A stretch of DNA of 64,000 nt, taken from contig OZ240665.1 in NCBI GenBank assembly GCA_965198565.1, positions 558,001 through 622,000 of the forward strand, in the 5' to 3' direction. The DNA comes from LMUY01 sp965198565 (GTDB lineage: Bacteria > Pseudomonadota > Alphaproteobacteria > Acetobacterales > Acetobacteraceae). Both the position numbers and the translations under genes were made by a program. How positions within the stretch are numbered: position 1 is the first letter of the stretch; every line of letters starts with the position of its first letter. Below are positions 25,794 to 35,285 of this stretch, in pieces. The notes under the pieces are model-generated. The model searched no databases. It saw only the letters and a list, made by a program, of their open reading frames with translations, and had not been told where the DNA came from.

Positions 25794-26735
25794 TCAGCTC
25801 GTGCGGATGCGCGGGTCGACGGCGAAGTAGAGCAGGTCGACGGCGAAGTTGATCAGCAGCACGACGGTGGCGATGACGAACACGGCGCTCTCGATCAGCG
25901 GCACGTCGCGGTTCAGCAGCGCCTGGTAGGTGAGCCAGCCCATCCCGGTGTAGTTGAACAGGCTCTCGACCACGATGATGGAGCCGAACAGGTAGCCGAT
26001 CTGCAGGCCGGCGACGGTGGCGATGGGCCCCACCGCGTTGGCCAGCGCGTACCGCCAAACCACCGCGCGCTCGGCCAGGCCCTTGGCGCGGGCGACGCGG
26101 ATGAACTCCTGGTTGAGCACGCCCGTCATGGTCGAGCGCGTGACGCGGGTGAGATGGGCCATCAGCCCGAGCCCGAGGGCGAGCGAGGGAAGCAGCGCGT
26201 GGGACAGCGCGCCGAGCGGGTGGGCGCCAGGGTCGACGAAGCCGCTCGAGGGCAGCCAATCGAGCGTGCGGGCGAACAGCAGGATCAGCAGGATGCCCCA
26301 GAAGAAATCCGGCAGGCTGATGCCGAGCAGCGCGCCGGTGGAGGCGGCGGTGTCCTGCCAGCGGTTGCGGTAGACGGCGGACCAGACGCCGAGCGGCACG
26401 GCGCCGGCCAGCGCGATGGCCATGGAGAGCGCGACGATGAGGGCGCTGGCGGTCATTTTCTGCAGCAACAACGGGCCGATCGCGACCTTGAACATCAGCG
26501 ATTGGCCGAGATGCAGGGTGAGCAGGCCGCTCATCCAGCGCAGGTACTGCACCCATAGCGGGTCGTGCAGGCCCAAGCTCTGGCGCAGGCCTTCGAGCGC
26601 TGCCGGGTTGCTCTGGGTGCCCAGCACCATCATCGCCACATCGCCGGGCAGGATGTTCACCACGGTGAAGGTCACGATGGAGATGACGACCAGCGTGACG
26701 ACGATGGAGAGCAGGCGACTTAGGACAAACTTCAT
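25794..26735 (-). CDS. Peptide ABC transporter permease (DppB type)
   Basis: This 313-residue protein has the DppB/OppB N-terminus (MKFVLSRLLSIVVTLVVISI, then TFTVVNILPGDVA), LRQSLGLHDPLWVQYLRWM, and six membrane segments in all. The EAA-like loop is RVARAKGLAERAVVWRYALA and the C-terminal block is VVESLFNYTGMGWLTYQAL. It forms the translocation pore with the DppC-type permease five bases downstream. It lies 31 bases after the binding-protein gene, so the whole set reads as one operon. Confidence 0.92.
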   Translation of the reverse strand: MKFVLSRLLSIVVTLVVISIVTFTVVNILPGDVAMMVLGTQSNPAALEGLRQSLGLHDPLWVQYLRWMSGLLTLHLGQSLMFKVAIGPLLLQKMTASALIVALSMAIALAGAVPLGVWSAVYRNRWQDTAASTGALLGISLPDFFWGILLILLFARTLDWLPSSGFVDPGAHPLGALSHALLPSLALGLGLMAHLTRVTRSTMTGVLNQEFIRVARAKGLAERAVVWRYALANAVGPIATVAGLQIGYLFGSIIVVESLFNYTGMGWLTYQALLNRDVPLIESAVFVIATVVLLINFAVDLLYFAVDPRIRTS

Positions 26736-26766
26736 CGGCGCGTCACGGGAACGCCAGCGAAACCGG

Positions 26767-28299
26767 TCACGCGCCCAGCCAGACCTTGCGGAAGTTCATG
26801 CCCGAGCCGTTGGGCTGGACGATGGTGTCGATCCCACCCACGCTCTTTTGCGCGCCGAGGGTGCCGTTGCGGAACCAGAGGATCACGTCGTGGGTCTGGT
26901 CGAAGATGCGCTGCTGCACCTGCTTGTAGAGCGCATCGCGGGCGGCCACGTCGGCGGTCTCGCGGGCTTGCTGGGTCATGTGGTCGATGTCGGGGTCGTT
27001 CACGTTGCGGTAGTTGAAGACGCCCTTGGAGTTCCACAGGCTGTAGTAGAGGAAGTCCGGCTCCCACAAGCCGAAGAAGTTCATCATGGTGATCTGGAAG
27101 TCCCGGTTGGTCCAGCATTGGCTGAGCCAGTCGGCCCAGGTGAGCTGTTCGATCTTGATGTTGACGCCGGCTGCGCCGAACCACTCGGCCATGATCTGCG
27201 CCGAGTCGACGTGGTAGGGGTAGTTGGTGGTCACCTTGAACACCAGGTTGAGCTTGCCCGGCCCGTAGCCGGCCTCCGCCAGCAAGGAGCGTGCTTTGGC
27301 CAGGTCCTGCGGGCGGTTCTTCAGCGCGGTGTCGTACGTGGCGGAGGTCGGGAAGCTGGGCGAGGCGGTCAGCTTGCCGAGGTTCCACAGCGCGCCCTGC
27401 AGCAGGGCGGCTTTGTCGATCATGAGGTCGAACGCGAGGCGCACGTTCGGGTTGGCGAACGGCTCGAACTTGTGGTTCATGTTGAGGAAGTCGAAGTTGA
27501 GCGGAAACCAGTCGAAGGTCTGCAGCTTGGTGTCCTTGCTGACCGCGGCCACACGTTCGGCCGGGATGTCGTTGATCACGTGCAGCTCGCCGGTTTGCAG
27601 CCCGGTGAGGCGGACGGTGGGTTCGGTGACCTCGCGCTCGATCAATCGGTCGAGATAGGCTGGCCCTTCGAAGTAATCGTCGAAGCGGGCCATCTCGGTC
27701 TCGTGGCCGAACTCGCGGCGAACGAACTTGAACGGCCCGGCGCCTGTTGGCGTTTGCCCCTGGATGTCGCCGGAGCCGGCCGGCAGGATGGCGCCGGCGC
27801 CGAGTTCCGAGATGCGGCTTAGGAACGGCGCATTGAGGCGCTTCATCTTGATGACGACGGTGTTGGCGTCGGGCGTTTCGATCGTGTCGACGTCATTGAA
27901 CACCTCGAAGTTGACCGCGCCGGTCTTCGGGTCCCGGCAGCGATCGAAGGAGTATTTGACGTCGCCCGAGTCCATCACCTTGCCGTTGTGGAACTTCACG
28001 CCTTGCCGCAGGGTGAAGGTGTAGGTCAGCAGGTCCGGGCTGGTGCTGAACTTTTCCGCCAGCCATGGGACGATCTCGAAGCTCGCCGTGGGCTGGACGA
28101 GGCTGCAGTGGATGTTCTGCAGCACGCGCGTGCTCGCGGCCGCACCCGCCTGCTGGATGTCGAGACTCTGCGCGGTCTCGGAATGGCCCCAGATCAAGGT
28201 GCCGCCGCGGGTCGGCGCCGGTTGCGCCGCGGCTGGCACGCCGAGGAGGCCTGCGCCTGTGATTGCGGCCGTGGAGGTGAGGAAATCGCGGCGAAGCAT
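26767..28299 (-). CDS. Peptide/amide ABC transporter substrate-binding protein (SBP family 5)
   Basis: This 510-residue periplasmic protein has a Tat-type leader (LRRDFLTSTAAITGAGLLGV, ending PAAAQ). It contains family 5 hallmarks: WLAEKFSTSPDLLTYTFTLR and QGVKFHNGKVMDSGDVKYSF, then the C-lobe WADWLSQCW and DALYKQVQQRIFDQ. It delivers a peptide, amide or opine-like ligand to the permease pair encoded next. The amidase and nitrilase-family genes upstream suggest an amide-bearing ligand, but this is inference. Length and domains are normal. Confidence 0.92.
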   Translation of the reverse strand: MLRRDFLTSTAAITGAGLLGVPAAAQPAPTRGGTLIWGHSETAQSLDIQQAGAAASTRVLQNIHCSLVQPTASFEIVPWLAEKFSTSPDLLTYTFTLRQGVKFHNGKVMDSGDVKYSFDRCRDPKTGAVNFEVFNDVDTIETPDANTVVIKMKRLNAPFLSRISELGAGAILPAGSGDIQGQTPTGAGPFKFVRREFGHETEMARFDDYFEGPAYLDRLIEREVTEPTVRLTGLQTGELHVINDIPAERVAAVSKDTKLQTFDWFPLNFDFLNMNHKFEPFANPNVRLAFDLMIDKAALLQGALWNLGKLTASPSFPTSATYDTALKNRPQDLAKARSLLAEAGYGPGKLNLVFKVTTNYPYHVDSAQIMAEWFGAAGVNIKIEQLTWADWLSQCWTNRDFQITMMNFFGLWEPDFLYYSLWNSKGVFNYRNVNDPDIDHMTQQARETADVAARDALYKQVQQRIFDQTHDVILWFRNGTLGAQKSVGGIDTIVQPNGSGMNFRKVWLGA

Positions 28300-28325
28300 G
28301 ATCGGGGTCTCCTACGGGCGGGGGC

Positions 28326-29987
28326 TCAGGCGGCGAAAGTCGGGCGTTCGGCGGCGACGGCGAGGGTGCGTTCGAGGGCGGTGCCGAGATTGAGCAGGCG
28401 GCCCTCGTCGAACAGGCGCCCCCAAAGCGAGATGCCCTGCGGCACGCGGAACCTGGGGCTGCCTCCTTGCGGCTCCCCCGTGGTGAGCTTGCCGCTGCCG
28501 AGCGAGGCCTGGCTGCGGGTGGCCAGCTCGAGGAACCCGGCGCGCAGGTGCAGGCAGGGGTGCCCGGTGAAGTTGCTCGCGACCAGCATCGGCCCGGTGG
28601 CGTACGGGCCGATCAGCGCATCGACCTGGTGGAACAGGCCGTCCAGCGCCAGCATGACCTGGTAGCGCAGGCGGTCGAGCTGCACGTGGTCGACGGCGGA
28701 AAGGAAGCGGGCCTTGCGGAAGGTGTTGGGCCAAGCGCCCGCGTCCTGCCAGGTCAGGCTGTCGTCCTCGCCCGACAGCGTGAGCGGCTCGAACATGGCG
28801 GCGGCCTCGGCGTAGAGCACGTTCATCAGCGCGCCGTAGGGCAGGTCCGGCAGCGCCGCCTCGACCACGTCGATGCCGAGCGTGCGCGCCGCGGCCAAGG
28901 CGGCGTGGTCGACCGCGGTGGCGCCCTCGGCAAAGGCGACGGGGAGATAGCCGAGGCGCATGCCGGCCAGCGGCGCCGTCGTGTCGTAGTTGAAGGGCAG
29001 GCCGATCGAGGAGCGGTCCGCCGGGTCGAATCCGTTCAGCGCCTCGAGCACCATGGCGGTGTCCTCGACGGCGCGGCAGATCGGGCCCACTTTGTCGAGC
29101 GAGTTGCACAGCGCCATCCCGCCCGCGCGCGGCACGCGGCCGAAGCTGGGCCGCAGCCCCGTGGTGCCGCAGCGCTGGCTGGGCGAGGTGATGGAGCCGA
29201 GCGTCTCGGTGCCGATGGCGAAGCCGCACAGCCCGGCGGCGGTGGCCGAGGCGGACCCGGCGCTCGAGCCGCTGGAGCCCTCGTTGAGGTTCCACGGGTT
29301 GCGGGTGCGCCCGCCATACCAGATGTCGCCATAGGCCAGCGCGCCCACCGTGGTCTTGCCGAGCAGCACGGCGCCGGCGTCGCGCAGGCGGGTGACGATG
29401 GCGGCGTCCCGGTCGGGCACACGATGCTGGAACGGCTCGGCGCCCCAGCCGGTCACCAACCCAGCGGTGTCGAACAGGTCCTTCAGGCCGTAGGGCACGC
29501 CGTGCAGCGGCCCGCGCCAGACGCCCGCCGCGGTGAGCGCATCCGCGGCGTCGGCTTGGGCGAGAGCGAGCTCGGTGGCGACGGTGGCGAAGCATTGCAG
29601 CCGCGGATTGTGCGCCGCGATGCGCGCCAGATAGATCTCGGTGAGCTGCCGGCTGCTGAGCGCGCCGCTGCGGAGCCAGGCCGAAAGATGGCTGAGCGGT
29701 GCGAACGCGATCGATTCCGCGTCGGCCGGGCACCGCGCGTCCACGACGGCGTAGCGCAGCGGGGCCTGCGCCTCGGGCAGACGCGTGGTGGGCAAGCGCG
29801 GGTCGAACCGGCTGGCCATCGGCATGTCGTTGGCGAGCGGCGCCCGGCGGCGGGCGAGTGCCGAGGCAATCTGGCCGTGCAGGTTGTCCACCATCTGGGC
29901 GCGTTCGGCCGCCGTGTAGCTTACGCCGAACAGCGCTTCGGCCGCTTCGATGCTCTCGATGCTCACCAGGCCCGGCGGCTCAGCCAC
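28326..29987 (-). CDS. Amidase (amidase-signature family)
   Basis: This 553-residue enzyme carries the Ser-cisSer-Lys triad region: Lys in VPYGLKDLFDTAG, and the Gly/Ser-rich signature NEGSSGSSAGSASATAAG with the nucleophilic Ser further on in FAIGTETLGSITSP. An N-terminal helical extension (about 1-90) precedes the catalytic domain. It hydrolyses an amide to acid plus ammonia or amine. It overlaps the end of the upstream nitrilase-family gene by eight bases and precedes the ABC transporter genes, so import and hydrolysis are probably co-expressed. Confidence 0.92.
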   Translation of the reverse strand: MAEPPGLVSIESIEAAEALFGVSYTAAERAQMVDNLHGQIASALARRRAPLANDMPMASRFDPRLPTTRLPEAQAPLRYAVVDARCPADAESIAFAPLSHLSAWLRSGALSSRQLTEIYLARIAAHNPRLQCFATVATELALAQADAADALTAAGVWRGPLHGVPYGLKDLFDTAGLVTGWGAEPFQHRVPDRDAAIVTRLRDAGAVLLGKTTVGALAYGDIWYGGRTRNPWNLNEGSSGSSAGSASATAAGLCGFAIGTETLGSITSPSQRCGTTGLRPSFGRVPRAGGMALCNSLDKVGPICRAVEDTAMVLEALNGFDPADRSSIGLPFNYDTTAPLAGMRLGYLPVAFAEGATAVDHAALAAARTLGIDVVEAALPDLPYGALMNVLYAEAAAMFEPLTLSGEDDSLTWQDAGAWPNTFRKARFLSAVDHVQLDRLRYQVMLALDGLFHQVDALIGPYATGPMLVASNFTGHPCLHLRAGFLELATRSQASLGSGKLTTGEPQGGSPRFRVPQGISLWGRLFDEGRLLNLGTALERTLAVAAERPTFAA

Positions 29988-30918
29988 CCCGTGCCGTCTC
30001 CTTGGCGCTCGCCAACGACTGGCTGGGATAGCGATGGCTCTGGTCGAGCACCGCGGCGTAGCGCTCGGGCCGGCGGTCCTGCAGCAGGTTGAGGCCGAAG
30101 AACGCTTCGGTGCGCGATTTCAGCACTTCTTCGTGCAGGTCGGCGCGGTGGACCACCAGCCCCTCCTCGGCGCCGAGCGAGGCGACCACCTTGCCGCGCG
30201 GGTCCACGATCTGCGAGCCGCCGTAGTAGTCCACGCCTTGCGAGTAAGCGCCGATTTCGCAGTGATTGGAGATGACGATCCAAAACTGGTTGAAGAACGC
30301 GTTGCTCTGCGCCGCCAGGTCCATGGCCCAGCCGTGATAATCGTCGCTGCGGTGATGGCCCTTCATCGGCCAGGCGGTCGACATCAGCACGAGTTCGGCG
30401 CCCTGCACGGCGTAGGTGCGGAGCAGCTCGGGGAAGCAGAGGTCGTAGCAGATCAGGCTCGCCAGGGTGCCGTGCGAGGTGGCGAAAACCGGGGTCTCCT
30501 CGCCGGGCGAGAAGTAGGGAAACTCGAACGTGTTGTGCAGCTTGCGATACACGCCGAGCACGCCGTCCGGCCCGATCAGGGCGGTCGCGTTGTAGATGGC
30601 GTTGCCATGCAGGGCGCGTTCGGCCAGGCCAAGCTGGATCAGCATGCCGTGGCGGCGGGCGAGCAGGGCGATGTGCTCGGTGGCGGGGCCGGGGATCGGT
30701 TCGGCCTCGCGGTGGTAATACTGCTTCTGTTCGGCGGCGGCCTTCGATCCGGAGGGCAGCGCGAAGTCGGCGTAGCCTTGCAGCCCGGCCTCGGGCAGGA
30801 CGAGAATGTCGGCCCCCTGCCCGGCCGCCTCGTCGACCAGCTCAGAGAACCGCGCGAGGTTGCGCGCCTTGTCGTGGACGATCTTGACGTTGGCCGCGGC
30901 CAGCGTGGTTTCAGCCAT
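29980..30918 (-). CDS. Carbon-nitrogen hydrolase (nitrilase superfamily)
   Basis: This 312-residue cytosolic enzyme has the Glu-Lys-Cys triad in LVLPEAGLQGYADF (Glu), LGVYRKLHNTFEFPYF (Lys) and ASLICYDLCFPELLR (Cys). The order and spacing fit amidase/N-carbamoyl hydrolase branches rather than true nitrilases. The start is one of two consecutive ATGs (30921 or 30918). An earlier ATG at 30969 would add residues that overlap the hydantoinase remnant. It probably cleaves an amide or carbamoyl group, acting alongside the amidase that overlaps it. Confidence 0.9.
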   Translation of the reverse strand: MAETTLAAANVKIVHDKARNLARFSELVDEAAGQGADILVLPEAGLQGYADFALPSGSKAAAEQKQYYHREAEPIPGPATEHIALLARRHGMLIQLGLAERALHGNAIYNATALIGPDGVLGVYRKLHNTFEFPYFSPGEETPVFATSHGTLASLICYDLCFPELLRTYAVQGAELVLMSTAWPMKGHHRSDDYHGWAMDLAAQSNAFFNQFWIVISNHCEIGAYSQGVDYYGGSQIVDPRGKVVASLGAEEGLVVHRADLHEEVLKSRTEAFFGLNLLQDRRPERYAAVLDQSHRYPSQSLASAKETARGG

Positions 30919-31099
30919 CATACGGTCCTTCGCCCGGCGCACCGCAGAGGCGGCGTTGCCAGCCGACACCCTTCCAGGGCGCGTTGCACCGCGTCAACAC
31001 TTGCAGCCTGCCTGACCTAATCGTGTTCCAGCCGCTCTCCCCGTTCCAGACCGCAAAGTCGGTGAAACTGCCGCCGATGTCGATGCCGACGCGCCGCAT
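30911..31099 (-). pseudogene. Hydantoinase/oxoprolinase (HyuA) N-terminal stub
   Basis: The first 25 or so residues read MRRVGIDIGGSFTDFAVWNG. This is the ATP-binding N-terminus of HyuA-type subunits, which normally run to about 690 residues. The frame then becomes unrelated and ends after 62 codons, inside the nitrilase gene start. Nearly the whole gene has been lost. It begins three bases past the MFS stop, so it was once part of the same operon. This supports hydantoin or cyclic-amide metabolism as an ancestral role of the locus. Confidence 0.6.
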
Positions 31100-31101
31100 G
31101 C

Positions 31102-32385
31102 TCAGTCGAGCGCCCGGCCGCGCGTCTCTGGCATGCCGCGAAACACCAGGATCGACACGAGGCAGATCAGCATGACGTAGCCGGCGATCGCCCAACTCGC
31201 CCCGGCGCGCTGCAGCGCCGTGATGATCAGCGGCGCGGTGCCGCCGAAGATGGCGCTGCAGAGGGCGTAGGGCAGGCCTATGCCCGAGGTGCGCACGGCG
31301 GCCGGAAACAGCTCGCAGAGCAAAGGCGCCAGGACGGAGTTGCTGCAGGCGATGAGCAGGATGCCGGCGACGTGCACGAACAGGTAGGTGGCGAACCCGG
31401 CGCCCTGCAGCAGCCTCAGCAGCGGGTAGGCGAGCAGCAGGAACCCGCCGACCGCGACATAGAGCAGCGGCTTGCGCCCCACGCGGTCCGACAGCGCCGC
31501 CAGCAGTGGAATCGCCGCGGTATAGACGGCGAGCGCGATGGTGCTGCCGAGCAGGCCTAGCCGCAGTGGCACGCCGCCCGCCAGAGCCGCATAGGCGGGC
31601 AGGAACACCGTCCAGAGGTAGAATTGCACTGTGCCGGCCTGGATGACGAACACGTACCAGGTCTCGCGCGGATACCGCCGCACCGCCTCGATCAGCGGTT
31701 GGCGCACGGTCCGGTGCGTGGCGGCCACCCGCTCGAAGCTGGGCGTCTCCGGCAGGCGCCAGCGCAGGTAGAGGCCATAGACCGCGCCCAGCGCGCCGAG
31801 CAGGAACGGCACACGCCAGCCTCAGGAGGCGAGCGCCGGCTGCGGGATCAGGCTCGTGGTCGCCGCGGCAACGCCGGTCGCGATCAGGATCGCCAGCCCG
31901 ATGGAGACCATCTGCGCCGACGAGGCGAACGCGCGGCGACCCGGCGGCGCGTGCTCCACCAGGTAGACGGACGAGCCCTGGAACTCGCCGCCGGTCGAGA
32001 AACCCTGCAGCATGCGCGCGGCCAGCAGCAGCACCGGCGCGGCCAGCCCGGCGGTGGTGAAAGGCGGGGTGAGCGCCACCATCAGGCTGCCGATGCCCAT
32101 CATGACGATGGTCGCCGCCAGCATCTGTCGGCGCCCATATTTGTCGGCGAGCGGCGACAGGACGATCGCGCCGAGCGGGCGCATCAGGAAGCCGACGGCA
32201 TAGGCAAGCAACACGCCAATCAGGGAGGTGGCGGGATTGCTGGCAGGCACGATCTGGGCGGCGAACACCGGGGCGAGCAGCCCGTAGATGGTCCAATCGT
32301 ACCACTCGATCAGGTTGCCGGCGGCGCCGCCGGCGATGATGCGTCGCGACGGCGTTGGCCTGGTGGTGGTAAGGTCCTGGTTCAA
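31102..32385 (-). pseudogene. MFS transporter (metabolite:H+ symporter type) with internal stop
   Basis: The protein resembles MHS-family MFS permeases (IEWYDWTIYGLLAPVFA, then PLADKYGRRQMLAA, LQGFSTGGEFQGSSVYLVEH, and SDRVGRKPLLYVA). A TGA at 31822-31824 interrupts the frame at ALAS-stop-GWRVPFLLG, where the family has Trp; TGG to TGA is the simplest explanation. Both sides are in the same frame and otherwise intact, so the lesion is recent or a base-call error. A TTG at 32385 with GGAG eight bases upstream is the likely start; the ATG at 32517 would add an atypical extension. As written it is a six-helix half protein. Confidence 0.75.
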
Positions 32386-32636
32386 GCTTGTCGCTCCACC
32401 CTGCTTGGCGTGCTGGGCCTTCAAGTATTGTGCCACCGCTGCCGGGTGACGGGTCTCCCGCGCCGCGATTGGTCCGCCCCGGCATGACCATTGCAACGCC
32501 GTACCGTGCCCATCCATGACGGTGGGAGAGACACACCGGAGGGAACCATGGACAGCAGGGCCGCCGCCGTCATCGCCAGCGTGTCGCTGATCGCGCTCTC
32601 TGCCAGCGCTGCTCCTGCCGTGGTGGAGGTCGTCGC

Positions 32637-33935
32637 ATGACGACCCTGCTCAAAGCCGACCGCCTTATCGACGGCACCGGTTCGCAACCGCTGGCAGACC
32701 CCATCCTCGCCATCGATGCCGGCCGCATCACGGCCGTGTTCCAGGGCCAGGTTCCCGACGGCGCCATCCCGGGCGAACCGGAGTGGCTGGATTGCTCCGG
32801 CTGCAGCTTGCTGCCGGGTCTCATCGACGCCCATGTGCATCTCAACCTGCCCGGCGATGGCAGCACGCTGGAGGAGGTGGTGCGCGAGACCGACGGCGTG
32901 CTGGTCGCCACCGCCAGCTTCGCCGCCGCCCGCGCGCTGGCCGCCGGCATCACCACGGTCCGGGACATGGGCGCCGCGCGCCGGACGGTGTTCGACGTGC
33001 GGCGGGCCCAAACCATGGGCCACGGCCATGGCGCGCGGATCCTGGCTTGCGGCCAGCCCATCACCATCACGGGCGGGCATACCTGGTACCTCGGCGGCGA
33101 GGCAGATGGCGAGGACGCGCTGCGCCGCAAAGTGCGCGAGATATGCAAGCTCGGCGCCGACTTCATCAAGGTGATGGCGAGCGGCGGCGGCACGATCGGC
33201 ACCCAGTCTTGGCTGCCGTCCTACCGCGCTGAGGAACTGGCCGCGATCACGTCCGAGGCGCATCGGATGGAGCGCAAAGTGGCCATGCATTGCCTCTGCG
33301 CCGGGTCCATCGACGCCGCCATCGCCGCGGGCGCCGACCACATCGAGCACGCCAACTTCATCGCGGACGCGACCGGCCGCCAGGACTACGTGCCGGAGAC
33401 CGCGGATCGGCTCGCCCGTTCCGGCATTCCGGTGAGCGGCACCCTGGCGGTGGCCGGCTGCGCCGTGGCGGCGATGGAGCAGCTCGAGCATCGAACGCCG
33501 GCCCAGCAGGCGTTTCTCGACCGTTGGCGCCGCATGCTGGAGGTGAACCTCGATCATTTCGGCCGGCTGTTGCGCACCGGCGTCCGCTTCGTTGCTGGCA
33601 CCGACGCTGGCTGGCGCTTCACCGCCATCGAGGCGCTGCCGATGGAGATCGCGCTGATGAACCAGGCCGGAATGCCCGCGCTGGCCGCAGTGGCGGCGGC
33701 AACCGGCGAGTGCGCCCGCGCGCTCGGGCTCGAGGACCTGGGTACGCTGCGGCCCGGCATGGTGGCCGATGTGATCGCCGTGGCTGGCAACCCGCTCGAC
33801 GACCTCGGGCGCCTCGGCGATGTCCGGCTCGTCATGCAGGGGGGCCGGCTGCACAAGGCACCGGTGCCGCCCGTCAGCCTTTGGCTAGAGACCTGCACGA
33901 GACGGGAGGCGAGCAATGGCGATCTACGAACTTGA
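32637..33935 (+). CDS. Metal-dependent amidohydrolase (imidazolonepropionase-like)
   Basis: This 432-residue TIM-barrel hydrolase carries the metal ligands of the amidohydrolase superfamily: HVHLN (two His), a Lys in FIKVMASGGG, His in VAMHC, His in IEHANF and Asp in GTDAGW. The N-terminal beta-sandwich (ADRLIDGTGSQPLADPILAI) and C-terminal GTLRPGMVADVIAVAGNPLD fit the prolidase/imidazolonepropionase-like branch. It would hydrolyse a cyclic amide, peptide or related C-N bond. It is divergent from the MFS gene and overlaps the next gene by 20 bases. Confidence 0.9.
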   Translation: MTTLLKADRLIDGTGSQPLADPILAIDAGRITAVFQGQVPDGAIPGEPEWLDCSGCSLLPGLIDAHVHLNLPGDGSTLEEVVRETDGVLVATASFAAARALAAGITTVRDMGAARRTVFDVRRAQTMGHGHGARILACGQPITITGGHTWYLGGEADGEDALRRKVREICKLGADFIKVMASGGGTIGTQSWLPSYRAEELAAITSEAHRMERKVAMHCLCAGSIDAAIAAGADHIEHANFIADATGRQDYVPETADRLARSGIPVSGTLAVAGCAVAAMEQLEHRTPAQQAFLDRWRRMLEVNLDHFGRLLRTGVRFVAGTDAGWRFTAIEALPMEIALMNQAGMPALAAVAAATGECARALGLEDLGTLRPGMVADVIAVAGNPLDDLGRLGDVRLVMQGGRLHKAPVPPVSLWLETCTRREASNGDLRT

Positions 33936-34445
33936 CGGTCACGCACCGGAACTGCCGGACCATGGCTTTTACTGGGTGGCGCCGGACGCCCATGTGATCG
34001 GCCGCGTGCGGCTTGGCCAGGACGTTAGCATCTGGTTCGGCGCCGTGTTGCGTGGCGACAACGAGTTCATCGATGTCGGGGCCGGCAGCAACATCCAGGA
34101 TGGCGCCATACTGCACACCGATGTCGGCTTCCCGCTGCTGGTGGGCGCGGGGGTGACCGTCGGCCACCACGCGATCCTGCACGGATGCCACGTGGGAGAC
34201 GGTTCTCTGATCGGCATGGGCGCCACCATCCTCAACGGCCCCGCGTCGGCGCGGGGTGCCTGGTGGGCGCGAACGCGCTCGTGACCGAGGGCAAGGCGTT
34301 CCCGGACGGATCCCTGATCCTGGGCGCCCCTGCCAAGGCGGTGCGCGCGCTGAGCGCCTCCGCACTCGAGGGCCTGCGCGCGTCCGCGGCCAAATATGTG
34401 GCGAATGCGCGTCGCTTTGGCGCCGGGCTCAGGCGCCTGGATTGA
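33916..34445 (+). pseudogene. Gamma-carbonic anhydrase-like protein, frameshifted
   Basis: The first part is a left-handed beta-helix protein of the PaaY/CaiE/gamma-CA type: VSIWFGAVLRGDNEFIDVGA, then SNIQDGAILHTD, then VGHHAILHGCHVGDGSLIGM. The metal-binding His residues are present. At about 34240 one base is missing. The C-terminal rung VGAGCLVGANALVTEGKAFP and the tail helix (ALEGLRASAAKYVANARRF) continue in another frame to 34445. Intact length would be about 176 residues, normal for the family. The natural stop in the first frame (34284) gives a truncated rung with an odd end. A base-calling error is possible. Confidence 0.75.
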
Positions 34446-34550
34446 CCCGGCGGAGGCACGGCCAAGGTCTTTGGCAGCGTCTGCGACGGGGGACGATAGC
34501 GCGGCGACTGGTTGGCAATCGTCCGGTTGCTGAAGCGGGCATGATACCTG

Positions 34551-35285
34551 CTATTTCGCGCTCGTTGCGGGCAGCAGCGCAGAGATAAAGCCGCGCAGCC
34601 GTGAAGCATCGTAGGACGGTGAAGCGCTCGCAAGCACGAGTGACGATAAGCGGCCCATGTAATCCGCATACAGCGCCGCGGCGCGCTTGCCGTCACGAGC
34701 GGTCGCAGCCTCGGCGATCTGCCAAAACTCACGTCCTCCAGCATACCACGCTCGCGGCACCTTATGGGGCAGGTTGGCCCGGTAGCGTTGGATATCATCA
34801 TGGAGGTGCAACGACAGCAGTGTCGTCCTCTCGCCCGTGTGCTTCATGATCGTGAGGATGAACTCGCGGTAGGCGGCTTCCCACCCGATGCCGTCATCGC
34901 GGCGAAGGGTTTCTTCCATTAGGCCGGCACAGCGGCTCAGGTTTTGGAGTTCATCACCGGTCAAGAATGGAACGGCAACCCGCATCGAGAGGGTCACAAT
35001 AGTGAGATGCAGACTTAGAACTGCCTCCAAGTCGGGAAGATCGAAAGCGGCGACGCTAAAACGCTGGTTTGGAGTCGCAACGACAAGCTGGTCCTGCTGC
35101 AAGCGCCGCAGTGCTTCCCGCACAGGGCCGCGGCTCGTGCCCCTGGCCTTCGCTATCACCAATTGAGACAGCGGCATACCCGGCGCAAGTTCTCCATTCA
35201 GTATGTCGCTGCGGAGTTGATCGTAGATGAGCGATGCCGTATTTCCAGGACGCCTTCTAACCTTCGGTGCATCGATCTCCAACAT
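34551..35285 (-). CDS. GntR-family (FCD domain) transcriptional regulator
   Basis: This 244-residue protein has an N-terminal winged helix (LIYDQLRSDILNGELAPGMP, then GTSRGPVREALRRLQQDQLV) followed by an all-helical FCD-type ligand domain with metal-contact-like His and Asp residues. FCD regulators normally repress catabolic operons and release on binding an organic acid. It stands alone on the minus strand between the peptide/amide locus and the catabolic cluster. It is the only GntR gene in the window and so the best candidate to bind the AACTGT-N2-ACAGTT palindromes at 37.9 and 44.1 kb; that link is inference. Confidence 0.9.
   Translation of the reverse strand: MLEIDAPKVRRRPGNTASLIYDQLRSDILNGELAPGMPLSQLVIAKARGTSRGPVREALRRLQQDQLVVATPNQRFSVAAFDLPDLEAVLSLHLTIVTLSMRVAVPFLTGDELQNLSRCAGLMEETLRRDDGIGWEAAYREFILTIMKHTGERTTLLSLHLHDDIQRYRANLPHKVPRAWYAGGREFWQIAEAATARDGKRAAALYADYMGRLSSLVLASASPSYDASRLRGFISALLPATSAK

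Noticed and set aside
24973..26556. Long N-terminal extension of the DppC-type permease
   Set aside because: Residues before the ATG at 25788 are Arg/Pro/His-rich and overlap the dppB-type gene in another frame. The true start has the expected membrane helix.
28467..30092. Plus-strand ORF of 541 codons
   Set aside because: It is antisense to the amidase, which has a clear Ser-Ser-Lys signature. Composition is typical of a third-position GC shadow.
31822..31824. TGA in the MFS gene as selenocysteine or Trp recoding
   Set aside because: TGA is used as a normal stop by many genes in this window, no SECIS-like hairpin is apparent, and the position is a conserved Trp in this family. A mutation or error is simpler.
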